A stretch of 64,000 nucleotides of DNA from Microcella sp. Its GTDB lineage: Bacteria; Actinomycetota; Actinomycetes; Actinomycetales; Microbacteriaceae. Of the stretch, positions 20,594 to 29,163 are shown piece after piece. The translations under genes and the position numbers were made by a program. Under the pieces are notes generated by a model, which ran no database searches, was not told the DNA's origin, and worked only from the letters and a program-made list of their open reading frames with translations. The stretch spans positions 186,001 to 250,000 of the forward strand of contig NZ_JAHHDS010000003.1 in assembly GCF_019739195.1 (NCBI RefSeq), written 5' to 3'. The first letter of the stretch is position 1. Each line of letters begins with the position of its first letter.

Positions 20594-20599
20594 AGTTTA
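20594..20599 (-). promoter_or_regulatory. Probable -10 element for the yebC-ruvCAB operon
   Basis: TAAACT on the minus strand, 31 nt before the YebC ATG, with a GAGGAGC ribosome-binding site in the short leader. It falls in the 48-bp gap after the two-helix membrane protein gene. Confidence 0.45.
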
Positions 20600-20610
20600 G
20601 GGCAGGGCGG

Positions 20611-21243
20611 TCAGTGACCCTGCTGAACGGCGCCGCTGACCGCAGAGGGGCGAATGCCCGCTCGGCGCAGCTCGATGGCGGCGAGATCGCGCAGAAGGTC
20701 GGGCTGCTGGCTGCGCCACGCCGCCGCGGGGTCGGGGTGCACGGCCACAAGCTGGCCGAGGGGAGCACGCGCGAGAGCGCGCGCGGCGAGCGTGTCAACG
20801 GTCAGCCCGCGCGCGATCATGGCGCGCATGCGGCCCGAGCGTCGGGCGAATCGCACGCGCGGAACCAGCCAGATGAGGGCGATCAGCAGTAGCGGCACGA
20901 GTGCGACCGACCAGCCCACGCTCACCGCGATGAACTCGACGAGCTGCTGCTGACCGCGACCGGCATCGGCGACAGACTGCCCGGCTGATGCGGCCGCATC
21001 GAAGGGGGCGCGGATGCCGTCACCGATCACGGGAACGTCTCCGAGGGCGTCTGCCGCGTCGAGCAGCCCGGCCTGGAAGTCGAGCCCGGCTGTCTCGAGG
21101 TCGCGGCCGAAAGCGGCCAGCGTGCGGATCGCGGCCGCGATCGACGCGGCGATCGTCACCACGACGATGACCGAGATGACGCCGACGATGTCGGCGATGA
21201 TCTGGCGGGTGCGAGCGGCCGGATAGTCGGAGTAGAGGCTCAT
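20611..21243 (-). CDS. Two-helix membrane protein, function unknown
   Basis: 210 residues. A first membrane helix (about 15-40) is followed by an extracytoplasmic segment of about 55 residues containing LGDVPVIGDGIRAPFDAAASAG and a second helix (about 106-128). The cytoplasmic C-terminal region is arginine-rich (RVRFARRSGRMRAMIARGLTVDTLAARALARAPLGQLVAVHPDP). I recognise no characterised family, but similar proteins sit between pdxT and yebC in related Microbacteriaceae. A sensing or scaffold role would be a guess. Confidence 0.8.
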   Translation of the reverse strand: MSLYSDYPAARTRQIIADIVGVISVIVVVTIAASIAAAIRTLAAFGRDLETAGLDFQAGLLDAADALGDVPVIGDGIRAPFDAAASAGQSVADAGRGQQQLVEFIAVSVGWSVALVPLLLIALIWLVPRVRFARRSGRMRAMIARGLTVDTLAARALARAPLGQLVAVHPDPAAAWRSQQPDLLRDLAAIELRRAGIRPSAVSGAVQQGH

Positions 21244-21259
21244 GCCCCCATCGTGTCAG

Positions 21260-21871
21260 CTAACCGGCAGACGACGCGGCGGCGACGTGCTCGAGGAACC
21301 GTTCGTGGAACCGGGTCTCCGACGCCACCTCAGGGTGGAACGAGGTACCGAGCAGTCGCCCCTGCTCGACCGCGACGATGCGACCGTCGTCGAGCGAGGC
21401 AAGTACGTCGACGCCCTCGCCGACCTCGACGACCACGGGAGCGCGGATGAAGACAGCGTGCACGGGCGGCTCGCCGAGCACGGGCACGTCGAGGTCAGTC
21501 TCGAACGACTCGAGCTGGGTGCCGAAGGCGTTGCGTCGCACTGCCACATCGAGCCCGCCGAGCGTCTGCTGGCCCTCGATCGCGTCGTGCACGCGGTCGG
21601 CGAGCATGATGAGCCCGGCGCACGTGCCATACACCGGCATGCCGCCCGCGATGCGCTCGCGCAGCGGCTCGCGCAGACCGAACAGGCGACTGAGCTTGTC
21701 CATGACGCTCGACTCTCCACCGGGAATGACGAGACCGGCGACCTCTGAGAGCTGTGCCGTCGTACGCACTTCACGCACGTCGGCACCGAGCGCACGCAAC
21801 AGGGCGACATGCTCGCGCACATCGCCCTGCAGCGCGAAGACTCCGACGGGCGGAAGTTCGCTACCAGCCAC
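21260..21871 (-). CDS. pdxT: Pyridoxal 5'-phosphate synthase glutaminase subunit PdxT
   Basis: Releases ammonia from glutamine and passes it to PdxS. 203 residues. The catalytic cysteine is in [10 protein letters not shown], and the His-Glu pair is in [18 protein letters not shown]. The GGESSVM segment is the oxyanion-hole region. I chose the GTG at 21871 because the conserved start ([13 protein letters not shown]) follows closely and the upstream in-frame part lies inside pdxS. The gene overlaps pdxS by 11 bp, which fits coupled synthesis of complex partners. Confidence 0.95.
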   Translation of the reverse strand: MAGSELPPVGVFALQGDVREHVALLRALGADVREVRTTAQLSEVAGLVIPGGESSVMDKLSRLFGLREPLRERIAGGMPVYGTCAGLIMLADRVHDAIEGQQTLGGLDVAVRRNAFGTQLESFETDLDVPVLGEPPVHAVFIRAPVVVEVGEGVDVLASLDDGRIVAVEQGRLLGTSFHPEVASETRFHERFLEHVAAASSAG

Positions 21872-22763
21872 GCTCAGAGAGACGGTGCGGTGCCGGCAGG
21901 TCGGCGACGTTGATGCCGACCATGGCCTCGCCCAGACCACGCGACGCTTCAGCCACGATGGCCGGGTCGTTGTAGCCCGCGGTCGCCTTGACGATCGCTG
22001 CCGCGCGCGCGGCCGGGTTGCCCGACTTGAAGACGCCCGAGCCGACGAACACGCCGTCGGCACCGAGCTGCATCATGAGCGCGGCATCGGCGGGCGTCGC
22101 GACGCCACCGGCCGTGAACAGCACGACGGGCAGCTTTCCGGTCTGCGCGACCTCGGCGACGAGCTCGTACGGCGCCTGCAGCTCTTTCGCCGCGACGTAC
22201 CACTCGTCAGGAGCCTTGGCCGACAGTGCCCGGATCTCGCCGAGGATCGTGCGGATGTGCTTGGTGGCCTCGGAAACGTCACCCGTGCCGGCCTCGCCCT
22301 TCGAGCGAATCATGGCCGCGCCCTCGGTGATGCGGCGCAGCGCCTCGCCGAGGTTGGTCGCCCCGCACACGAACGGCACCGTGAAGGGCCACTTGTCGAT
22401 GTGGTTGACGTAGTCGGCGGGGCTCAGCACCTCCGACTCGTCGATGTAGTCGACGCCCAGCGACTGCAGCACCTGCGCCTCGACGAAGTGGCCGATGCGG
22501 GCCTTCGCCATGACGGGAATCGATACTGTCGCGATGATCTCGTCGATCAGGTCGGGGTCGCTCATGCGGGCAACTCCGCCCTGGGCGCGGATGTCGGCCG
22601 GCACGCGCTCGAGCGCCATGACGGCGACGGCCCCAGCGTCTTCAGCAATACGCGCTTGCTCGGCGTTCACGACGTCCATGATGACGCCGCCTTTGAGCAT
22701 TTCTGCGAGTCCGCGCTTGACGCGGCTCGTGCCCTGCACGCTCGTCGTCGTGGTCTCGGTCAT
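21861..22763 (-). CDS. pdxS: Pyridoxal 5'-phosphate synthase lyase subunit PdxS
   Basis: Condenses ribose 5-phosphate, glyceraldehyde 3-phosphate and ammonia into PLP. The 300 residues form a TIM barrel with the family hallmarks [48 protein letters not shown], the lysine in [15 protein letters not shown], and [30 protein letters not shown]. It is first in the pdxS-pdxT pair. The 78-bp gap upstream contains a perfect 16-bp GC palindrome (22790-22805) of unknown role. Confidence 0.97.
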   Translation of the reverse strand: MTETTTTSVQGTSRVKRGLAEMLKGGVIMDVVNAEQARIAEDAGAVAVMALERVPADIRAQGGVARMSDPDLIDEIIATVSIPVMAKARIGHFVEAQVLQSLGVDYIDESEVLSPADYVNHIDKWPFTVPFVCGATNLGEALRRITEGAAMIRSKGEAGTGDVSEATKHIRTILGEIRALSAKAPDEWYVAAKELQAPYELVAEVAQTGKLPVVLFTAGGVATPADAALMMQLGADGVFVGSGVFKSGNPAARAAAIVKATAGYNDPAIVAEASRGLGEAMVGINVADLPAPHRLSERGW

Positions 22764-22841
22764 GGTCTATCGGCCCTTTCTGGCACGGTGCGCGCGATCG
22801 CGCGCGCGAGGAGTTTCAGTGGTGCGGCGGCGCGCGCCAGT

Positions 22842-23417
22842 CTACTGCGGCGATTCTGAGGGCCAGGCCCGCGCGATCTCGTCGCGCACCTCGCCGAGCA
22901 GCCGCGGCACGGCCTTCGTGCCGGCGATGATCGGAAAGAAGTTTGAGTCGAGCGCCCACCGAGGAACAATGTGCTGGTGCAGATGTGCCGCGATTCCGGC
23001 GCCGGCGATGCGACCCTGATTCATGCCGATGTTGAACCCCTGGCACCCGGAGGTGGCGCTGAGCACGCGCATCGCTGTCTGCGTGAGGGCACCGATCTCG
23101 GCGATCTCGTCGGGCGTCGCTTCGTCATACAGCGCAACATGCCGGTACGGGCACACCAGCAGGTGACCACTGTTGTACGGGTAGAGGTTGAGCAGCACGT
23201 AGGCGTGTTCGCCGCGCGCGACGATCAAGGCCTGCTTGTCGTCGAGCTCAGGAGCCCGACAGAACGGGCAGGCGTCGTCGTCGGGCTGCTGCCCGTTCTC
23301 GATGTAGACGAGGCGATGCGGAGTCCAGAGCCGTTGAAAGGCGTCGGGCACGCCCGCCAAGGACGCACCGTTCTCGGCGTCGACGCCGTCGATGCTCGCA
23401 GACTGCCTGTCAGTCAT
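22842..23417 (-). CDS. HIT-family nucleotide hydrolase/phosphorylase (Ap4A phosphorylase-like)
   Basis: 191 residues. The histidine triad HLHQH is in AAHLHQHIVPRW near residue 146. An N-terminal CPFC pair with a later histidine may bind zinc. The arrangement matches the actinobacterial HIT protein encoded beside thrS (Rv2613c in M. tuberculosis), reported as an Ap4A phosphorylase, so a role in clearing dinucleoside polyphosphates made by synthetases is plausible. It starts 13 bp after the thrS stop. The conserved core starts some 45 residues in, and the N-terminal extension is typical. Confidence 0.92.
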   Translation of the reverse strand: MTDRQSASIDGVDAENGASLAGVPDAFQRLWTPHRLVYIENGQQPDDDACPFCRAPELDDKQALIVARGEHAYVLLNLYPYNSGHLLVCPYRHVALYDEATPDEIAEIGALTQTAMRVLSATSGCQGFNIGMNQGRIAGAGIAAHLHQHIVPRWALDSNFFPIIAGTKAVPRLLGEVRDEIARAWPSESPQ

Positions 23418-23430
23418 GAACGGATGCTCG

Positions 23431-25458
23431 CTACAGCTCGGCCGACCGGGTCGCGATCGCCGTGGTGATGCGCTCGACCGCCTCGGCCACTGGCACCCCG
23501 TTGACCTGGGTGCCGTCGCGGAACCGGAAGCTCACGGCGCCGTTGGCACGATCTTCCTCCCCCGCGATAAGCAAATAAGGCACCTTGCCCTTCGTGTGCG
23601 TGCGGATCTTCTTCTGCATACGCTCGTCAGAGTCATCAACGTGCGCGCGCACGCCCGCCGCGGCGAGCTGCCCGATCACGCCTCCGAGGTACTCGGCGTA
23701 TTCTTCTGCGACGGGGATGCCTACGACCTGCTCGGGGGCCAGCCATACGGGGAAAGCTCCGGCATAGTGCTCGAGCAGAATCGCGAAGAACCGCTCCATC
23801 GAGCCGAGCAGCGCGCGGTGGATCATGATCGGCCGCTGCTTGCTGCCATCACTCGCGGTGTACTCGAGCTCGAAGCGCTCGGGCAGGTTGGGGTCGATCT
23901 GCACGGTCGACAGCTGCCAGGTGCGCCCGATGGCATCGCGCGCCTGTACCGAAATCTTCGGGCCATAAAAGGCCGCTCCGCCGGGGTCGTCGACGAGCTC
24001 GAGGCCCGACGCGAGCGCGACGCGCCGCAGAGCCCCGGTCGTCTCCTCCCACATCGACTCGTCGCCGAGCCACTTCGCCTTCTCGTCGTCGCGCGTCGAG
24101 AGCTCGAGGTAGAAATCGGTCAGGCCGAAGTCGCGCAGCATGCTCAGCACGAGATCGAGCGTCTTTGCGACCTCTTCTTCGAGCTGGTCGGGTCGCACGA
24201 AGAGATGCGCGTCGTCCATCGTGAGGCCCCGCACCCGCGTGAGGCCGTGCAGTGCACCCGAGAGCTCATTGCGGTAGACGGCTCCGAACTCGCTGTAGCG
24301 CAGGGGCAGATCGCGATAGCTGCGCGGGCGCTCGCGGTAGATCAAGATGTGGAACGGGCAGTTCATGGGCTTGAGGTAATAGTCCTGCCCCGCCTTGGTC
24401 ACCTTGCCGTCGGCGTCGCGCTCTTCATCGAGGCGCATGGCCGGAAACATGCCGTCGGCATAGTTCGTGAGATGCCCGCTCTGCACGAAGAGGTCGCCCT
24501 TGGTGATGTGCGGCGTGTAGACGTACGAGTAGCCAGCCTCACGGTTGCGTCGCATCGCGTGCTGCTCCATCTCTTGCCGCACGATCGCACCGCGCGGGTG
24601 CCAGACCGACATGCCGCTGCCGATCTCGATGGGGAACGAGAAGAAGTCGAGCTCGGCCCCGAGCTTGCGGTGGTCGCGCTTCGCGGCTTCTTCGAGGCGT
24701 CCGAGGTGCTCGCGCAGGGCATCCTTCGACGGCCACGCCGTGCCGTAGATGCGCTGCAGCTGCGGGTTCTTCTCGCTGCCGCGCCAGTACGCCGCCGCAA
24801 CGCGCGTGAGAGACCAGCCGTTGCCGATCATGCGGGTGTTCGGCAGGTGCGGGCCGCGGCAGAGGTCTTTCCAGTAGACCTCGCCGGTCTTGCCGTCGAC
24901 GTTGTCGTAGATCGTCAGCTCGCCGCCGCCGACCTCGACGCTCTCGCCGTCAGCGCCCGAGCCTGCCGAGCCCTTCAGCCCGATCAGCTCAAGCTTGTAG
25001 GGCTCGTTCACGAGCTCGGCCCGCGCCTCCTCGTCCGTCACGACCCGCCGCACGAACCGCTGCCCTTGCCGAATGATGCGGTCCATGGCCTTACTGAGCG
25101 CGGCGAGATCGTCGGTCGTGAACGGAGTCTCGACGTCGAAGTCGTAGTAGAAGCCGTCGGTGATTGGCGGGCCGATACCGAGCCTGGCCTCGGGGTTGAT
25201 CGATTGCACCGCCTGGGCGAGCACGTGGGCAGCCGAGTGCCGCAAGATCGCGAGACCATCGGGCGAACTGATCGTGACCGGCTCAGCGTGATCCCCGGGC
25301 TGCAGGCGGTGAGCGAGATCACGCAGCTCGCCGTCGACCCGCATGGCGACCACCGAGCGGTCGCTGAAGATACCGAAGCCGTCGGTGGCCTCTGCCACGT
25401 CGACCGCCTCAGGGGCGGGCGGAACGACGGACTTCTCTGCCGGGGCGGCGTCAGGCAC
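23431..25458 (-). CDS. thrS: Threonine--tRNA ligase
   Basis: 675 residues. A short, partly degenerate TGS-like N-terminus precedes the editing domain with zinc motif HSAAHVLAQ. The class II core includes motif 2 ([29 protein letters not shown]) and the zinc cysteine in [11 protein letters not shown], and the anticodon-binding domain ([14 protein letters not shown]) follows. I start it at the GTG at 25458 because an AAAGGAG site sits 7 nt upstream. The frame is open for 45 nt more but without a ribosome-binding site. It leads the thrS-HIT-pdxST segment. Confidence 0.96.
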   Translation of the reverse strand: MPDAAPAEKSVVPPAPEAVDVAEATDGFGIFSDRSVVAMRVDGELRDLAHRLQPGDHAEPVTISSPDGLAILRHSAAHVLAQAVQSINPEARLGIGPPITDGFYYDFDVETPFTTDDLAALSKAMDRIIRQGQRFVRRVVTDEEARAELVNEPYKLELIGLKGSAGSGADGESVEVGGGELTIYDNVDGKTGEVYWKDLCRGPHLPNTRMIGNGWSLTRVAAAYWRGSEKNPQLQRIYGTAWPSKDALREHLGRLEEAAKRDHRKLGAELDFFSFPIEIGSGMSVWHPRGAIVRQEMEQHAMRRNREAGYSYVYTPHITKGDLFVQSGHLTNYADGMFPAMRLDEERDADGKVTKAGQDYYLKPMNCPFHILIYRERPRSYRDLPLRYSEFGAVYRNELSGALHGLTRVRGLTMDDAHLFVRPDQLEEEVAKTLDLVLSMLRDFGLTDFYLELSTRDDEKAKWLGDESMWEETTGALRRVALASGLELVDDPGGAAFYGPKISVQARDAIGRTWQLSTVQIDPNLPERFELEYTASDGSKQRPIMIHRALLGSMERFFAILLEHYAGAFPVWLAPEQVVGIPVAEEYAEYLGGVIGQLAAAGVRAHVDDSDERMQKKIRTHTKGKVPYLLIAGEEDRANGAVSFRFRDGTQVNGVPVAEAVERITTAIATRSAEL

Positions 25459-25540
25459 GCGTGCTCCTTTGGTGCGGTAGGGCGGGCGGGATGGCGTCGT
25501 CAACTCTACCGGCGAGCATCCGGCCTCGATTCGCGATCAC

Positions 25541-26728
25541 TCAGCCGACGAGCATCGACCAGGCGTCGATGGTCCGCGCCATCCACTCCCGCACCACAGG
25601 TCGGTCGAATGCGGCGAGCCACGCGAGAGCAACCTGGCCCAGAGCAACGGCATCGACCAGCACATTCGAGCTGATCGTGCGTGCAGAAGGGATGATGGCG
25701 ATGGCGAGAAGCGTCAGGATCGCGAAGTTCACCCCCGCTGCGGCAGGGTGGAAGACCCCCAGCACGAAGGCGATGTTGAGCAGCAGGAAGACGATCGTCG
25801 ACACCGCAATGGTGCGAGGCCGCCGCACGATGACCGCGACGAGCCATGCACTGGCGAGCTGAGCGGCGATGAGCCAGCCGGTCGGGGTCGCGTACCGCAC
25901 GACGAGCTCAGACAACCCCGGTGCGATGCTGCCGATGATCACCTCGACGTCGCTCGTCGGCCACGGCGTGCCGAAGAACAGGATGTTCAAGAAGGCAATG
26001 GTCGCGAAAGCCCCGAGGGTGGGGAAGGCGATGACGAGCATGTTCGCGGCGCGCAGCCCCGGCGCTGCGGCCCGACCGTGCCGGAGGAACGGCGAGGCGA
26101 GCACGATGATCACCGCGAAGAGGATGCCCGAGGGGTCGCTGAAGGCGGCGAGCATGATGAGGATCCCGCCCCGGAACCCCGACTCGGTGTTGCCCCAGTT
26201 CACAAAGCGCACGACGTCGCCCAGTGCCAGCCCGAAGAAGGTCAGGGCCAGGAATCCGGGCAGGTTCTCGAGCGCGAAATAGGCGAACAACGGGTTCGCG
26301 GCGAGGGCGATGATGAGAATGATGCCCGTCGACCGCGGAATCGCGCGCTGCGCGATGATCTCCGCCACTTTCTGCAGCAGGAATCCCGCGGCGATGGCAC
26401 CCATCAGGCTCAGGCCGAGGCGTCCGAACGGGTTGGCGGCGGCGAGCATGATCGACACGTGCGGGTAGAGCAGCGCGAGCCACTCGGCGTCTCCGCGGTT
26501 CCAGTCGATGCTGGCGAGGCTCGCGACCAGGTCGGCATTCGGAGTGTCGGCAGGCGCGGGCAGCAGCGAGTGCAGCAGCGCGAGGAGCGCGAGAGGGGTC
26601 GCGAGTCCGAGACGGAGCATCCACCTTGCCACAGGGCCCCGCGGGAACGCGTCGAATCGGGTTCGCGGCGGCGCACCGCGGTTGCTGCGATCGCGCCGCA
26701 GTGCGGGGGCTTCAATGGTGCTGGACAT
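25541..26728 (-). CDS. Polytopic membrane protein paired with the GT2 synthase, possibly GT-C-like
   Basis: 395 residues with about nine to ten predicted membrane helices, the first near residues 40-56 after a basic N-terminal tail. The first extracytoplasmic loop carries acidic residues (SIDWNRGDAEWLALLYPHVSIM), an arrangement reminiscent of GT-C lipid-phosphate-sugar transferases, but no signature is decisive. It overlaps the GT2 gene by 17 bp, so the two are almost surely made together. Export or completion of the same polysaccharide is the natural inference. No recognised family name can be given with confidence. Confidence 0.75.
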   Translation of the reverse strand: MSSTIEAPALRRDRSNRGAPPRTRFDAFPRGPVARWMLRLGLATPLALLALLHSLLPAPADTPNADLVASLASIDWNRGDAEWLALLYPHVSIMLAAANPFGRLGLSLMGAIAAGFLLQKVAEIIAQRAIPRSTGIILIIALAANPLFAYFALENLPGFLALTFFGLALGDVVRFVNWGNTESGFRGGILIMLAAFSDPSGILFAVIIVLASPFLRHGRAAAPGLRAANMLVIAFPTLGAFATIAFLNILFFGTPWPTSDVEVIIGSIAPGLSELVVRYATPTGWLIAAQLASAWLVAVIVRRPRTIAVSTIVFLLLNIAFVLGVFHPAAAGVNFAILTLLAIAIIPSARTISSNVLVDAVALGQVALAWLAAFDRPVVREWMARTIDAWSMLVG

Positions 26729-28592
26729 GAGTCGTCAGACCGTGTTCGGTCTTCTCCCAGTAGTGCGGGTTGGTGAGCAGCTGCCACAGCGCCTTGTACG
26801 ACGCGATCGAGTGCAGCAGCCAGTAGACGGGGTTCAGCAATGCCCAGAGCACGAGATAGAACGTGCCGCGCTTGTACGGTCCCATCATCGAGAGGTAGAT
26901 CATCACGACGTTGCCGATGACGAAGTTCAGCAGGGTGAGCCACAGCAGCCAGATCGGGAACAGGCCGGCGAGTGCGGTCACCGGCAGGAAGACCGTCAGC
27001 ACGGTGACGATGTAGAACGGGATCACCCCGAGGAAGGTCGCGGGCGTACCGGCGATGAGCAGCACGAAGCTCACGAATCGTCGCAGGCCGATCTGACGGA
27101 TGAGCGCCACCGGCTGCCGGGCGTGCACGAGGGTCGTCTGCATGTAGCCCTTGATCCAGCGGGAACGCTGCCGGATGAAGTTGGGTATCGAGGTGTTCGC
27201 CTCTTCCATCGTCGTCGAGTTGATGACGCCGACTCGGTAGCCGAGCGCGCTCGCGCGAATGCCGAGGTCGGCGTCTTCCGTCACGTTGTACGGGTCCCAG
27301 CCGCCAAGCTCGATGAGCGCCGAGGTGCGGAAGTGGTTCGAGGTGCCCCCGAGCGGAATCGGCAGATCGCCGAAGTCAAGCCCCGCCAGCATGTAGTCGA
27401 ACCAATAGCTGTACTCGAGGGTGAACATGCGAGTGAGCGCATTCTCGCGGTCATTGAAGTAGTTGAGAGAGGCCTGCAGGCACACCGTTTCTTCGCCGCC
27501 CCGCCGAAAAGCGACGACAGCCTTCTTCAACTGGTCGGGGTCAGGCGTGTCTTCGGCGTCGTAAATGACGAGGTAGTCGCCCGTCGCGAAGTACAAGCCC
27601 ACATTGCACGCGCGAGGCTTCGTCTGCGGGTGCCCCTTCGGGATCGTCACGATACGAAAGTGGGGTGGCGGCTTCGACGAGAGCACGGCATCCCGCGTCT
27701 CGTGGTCCTCCTCCTCGATGAGAATCAGAACCTCGAGCTTCTCGGTCGGGTAGTCCAGACCGCCGAGATTGCGAATGAGCTGGCCGACGATGTTGGCTTC
27801 GCGGAACACCGGTACGAGCACCGTGTACCGCGGAAGTTCGCGATCGATGAGCGCCTCGACCTGTGCACGGGTGATGCGCTCGACGACGTCATACCGCGCA
27901 CCACGCATCGCGACGAAGAACTTGAAGCTCGTGCCGGCGAGGAAGGTGACGCTCATGACCGTGAGCACGCCGATCGCGGTGGGAAGCGGCCAGAGCACGG
28001 CGCTCACGAGCAGCGCGACGGCGAGCACGGCGCCTCCGACCTTCTGGCCGCGGCTGAAAGTGACTCGCGCCGACATCTCCGGATTCTGCCGCCAGAGTTC
28101 GTTGGCTGCCTCGTCGGCGATCTCGGCGCGGAAGAGGCGCAGGCAGGCATTCTTGATGTCCCACGATGTCGTCGCGACAAACTGCAGCTCGGCGCCAGCG
28201 AGCAGGTGGCGGATGCGCTCGACACGCTCGGGCGCGACACCGCGTGCGGTCGCCACGAAGATGGTGCCTGCCGCATTGCGACGGATGGGCAGCCAGTTCT
28301 CGCTGATGTACGTCTGGCCAGAGACGCGCCGCACGAGCTCGTCGTCGAAGGTCACCGCGGCCAGGTCGATGGGATGAATGCCCCACGACTTCGCCTCGAC
28401 AAGCAGTAGAGATTCAGAATCGAGCAGGCCTTCGCTGATGAGCACCTGGTCGATATGAGCGCCCGTGCGCTGCTTGACCTGCCGCGCGAACTCGAGATTC
28501 TCTGGTGACACGAGGCCCGAGCGCAGCAACAGATCGGCGAACGCCTCGCTGTCGTTGACGCGCACGCCGCTTGTCTCTCCCCCCGGAGCCAT
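26712..28592 (-). CDS. Membrane glycosyltransferase 2 with N-terminal MshEN-like domain
   Basis: 626 residues. Residues about 16-160 resemble the GspE/MshE N-terminal domain, with two helical repeats (ADLLLRSGLVSPENLEFARQ and DQVLISEGLLDSESLLLVEA) and the strand segment IHPIDLAAV. Two membrane helices follow (about 186-226). The GT2 domain (255-480) has VPVFREA, the DAED metal site at 345-348, TED at 438-440 and QRSRW at 475-479, the QxxRW signature of processive synthases such as cellulose or hyaluronan synthase. Four more helices close the protein. MshEN domains of other proteins bind c-di-GMP. The substrate here is unknown. A leaderless-type promoter precedes the ATG. Confidence 0.88.
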   Translation of the reverse strand: MAPGGETSGVRVNDSEAFADLLLRSGLVSPENLEFARQVKQRTGAHIDQVLISEGLLDSESLLLVEAKSWGIHPIDLAAVTFDDELVRRVSGQTYISENWLPIRRNAAGTIFVATARGVAPERVERIRHLLAGAELQFVATTSWDIKNACLRLFRAEIADEAANELWRQNPEMSARVTFSRGQKVGGAVLAVALLVSAVLWPLPTAIGVLTVMSVTFLAGTSFKFFVAMRGARYDVVERITRAQVEALIDRELPRYTVLVPVFREANIVGQLIRNLGGLDYPTEKLEVLILIEEEDHETRDAVLSSKPPPHFRIVTIPKGHPQTKPRACNVGLYFATGDYLVIYDAEDTPDPDQLKKAVVAFRRGGEETVCLQASLNYFNDRENALTRMFTLEYSYWFDYMLAGLDFGDLPIPLGGTSNHFRTSALIELGGWDPYNVTEDADLGIRASALGYRVGVINSTTMEEANTSIPNFIRQRSRWIKGYMQTTLVHARQPVALIRQIGLRRFVSFVLLIAGTPATFLGVIPFYIVTVLTVFLPVTALAGLFPIWLLWLTLLNFVIGNVVMIYLSMMGPYKRGTFYLVLWALLNPVYWLLHSIASYKALWQLLTNPHYWEKTEHGLTTHVQHH

Positions 28593-28598
28593 GCCACC

Positions 28599-28604
28599 AG
28601 CCTA
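28599..28604 (-). promoter_or_regulatory. -10 element of a leaderless promoter for the GT2 gene
   Basis: TAGGCT on the minus strand is followed by exactly 6 nt (GGTGGC) and the ATG of the GT2 gene. It shares the format of six other sites in the window. Confidence 0.6.
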
Positions 28605-28656
28605 GGTGCTGAGGCGCACCAGTGCTCGCCCCAGAAAGGGGTAGAGGGGGGTGTGG

Positions 28657-28728
28657 TGGGCGATACTGGGATCGAACCAGTGACCTCTTCCGTGTCAGGG
28701 AAGCGCGCTACCGCTGCGCCAATCGCCC
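28657..28728 (-). tRNA. tRNA-Val (anticodon GAC)
   Basis: A 72-nt cloverleaf: 7-bp acceptor stem GGGCGAT/ATCGCCC with discriminator A, D-arm GCGC/GCGC, and anticodon stem CTTCC/GGAAG around loop CTGACAC. The T-arm is ACTGG/CCAGT with TTCGATC. It reads valine codon GTC (and GTT by wobble). No CCA is encoded. Confidence 0.96.
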
Positions 28729-28764
28729 ATTCTCATGGGGTGTTTCTTCGGTGTGGTAGCTGTG

Positions 28765-28835
28765 AGGTGGCGACGGGATTCGAACCCGTGTATACGGCTT
28801 TGCAGGCCGCTGCCTCGCCTCTCGGCCACGCCACC
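28765..28835 (-). tRNA. tRNA-Cys (anticodon GCA)
   Basis: A 71-nt cloverleaf: acceptor GGTGGCG/CGCCACC with discriminator U, as expected for cysteine identity. The anticodon loop is CTGCAAA and the T-arm is CGGG-TTCGAAT-CCCG. It lies 36 bp downstream of tRNA-Gly in a Gly-Cys-Val array on the minus strand, a common actinobacterial arrangement. Confidence 0.96.
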
Positions 28836-28873
28836 GTGGGCAACGCCCCCAACTACCAGAGGGCTGTCACTCG

Positions 28874-28945
28874 AGCGGATGACGAGATTCGAACTCGCGA
28901 CCCTCACCTTGGCAAGGTGATGCGCTACCACTGCGCCACATCCGC
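28874..28945 (-). tRNA. tRNA-Gly (anticodon GCC)
   Basis: A 72-nt cloverleaf: acceptor GCGGATG/CATCCGC with discriminator U, and anticodon stem TCACC/GGTGA around loop TTGCCAA. The T-loop is TTCGAAT. It is the first gene of the minus-strand Gly-Cys-Val tRNA array and reads GGC and GGT. Confidence 0.96.
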
Positions 28946-29083
28946 ATGTTGCTTCCCGTTGCCGGGCTGCATCGAAACTCTAGCCCACATTTTCATCGAC
29001 GGCCAAACCGGCGCGCGCGGCGATGAAGATGGTCGACGGGCGGCCGGATGCTCTCCCCCGTTTGTGGCAAGATGGTGTCGCAC

Positions 29084-29156
29084 GGGCGATTGGCGCAGTT
29101 GGTAGCGCGCTTCCTTCACACGGAAGAGGTCATCAGTTCGAGTCTGGTATCGCCCA
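29084..29156 (+). tRNA. tRNA-Val (anticodon CAC)
   Basis: A 73-nt cloverleaf on the opposite strand from the other three: acceptor GGGCGAT/ATCGCCC with discriminator A, anticodon stem CTTCC/GGAAG around loop TTCACAC, and T-arm ATCAG/CTGGT with one G-U pair. CCA follows in the DNA (29157-29159). It reads GTG. Acceptor and anticodon stems equal those of the GAC isoacceptor 360 bp away, so the pair likely arose by duplication. Confidence 0.95.
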
Positions 29157-29163
29157 CCACGAC

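Noticed and set aside
22790-22805. 16-bp perfect GC palindrome before pdxS as a PdxR-type operator
   Set aside because: It is made only of alternating GC around ATCG, which arises easily in this genome. No regulator gene is adjacent, and PdxR sites are usually direct repeats.
23392-25674. 760-codon frame opposite thrS
   Set aside because: The translated product is low-complexity and has no family features, while thrS on the other strand is complete with catalytic motifs.
28653-29105. 150-codon frame with a GIEPVTSSVS-like start over the tRNA cluster
   Set aside because: A well-known artefact of translating tRNA genes on the wrong strand. The three tRNAs account for the sequence.
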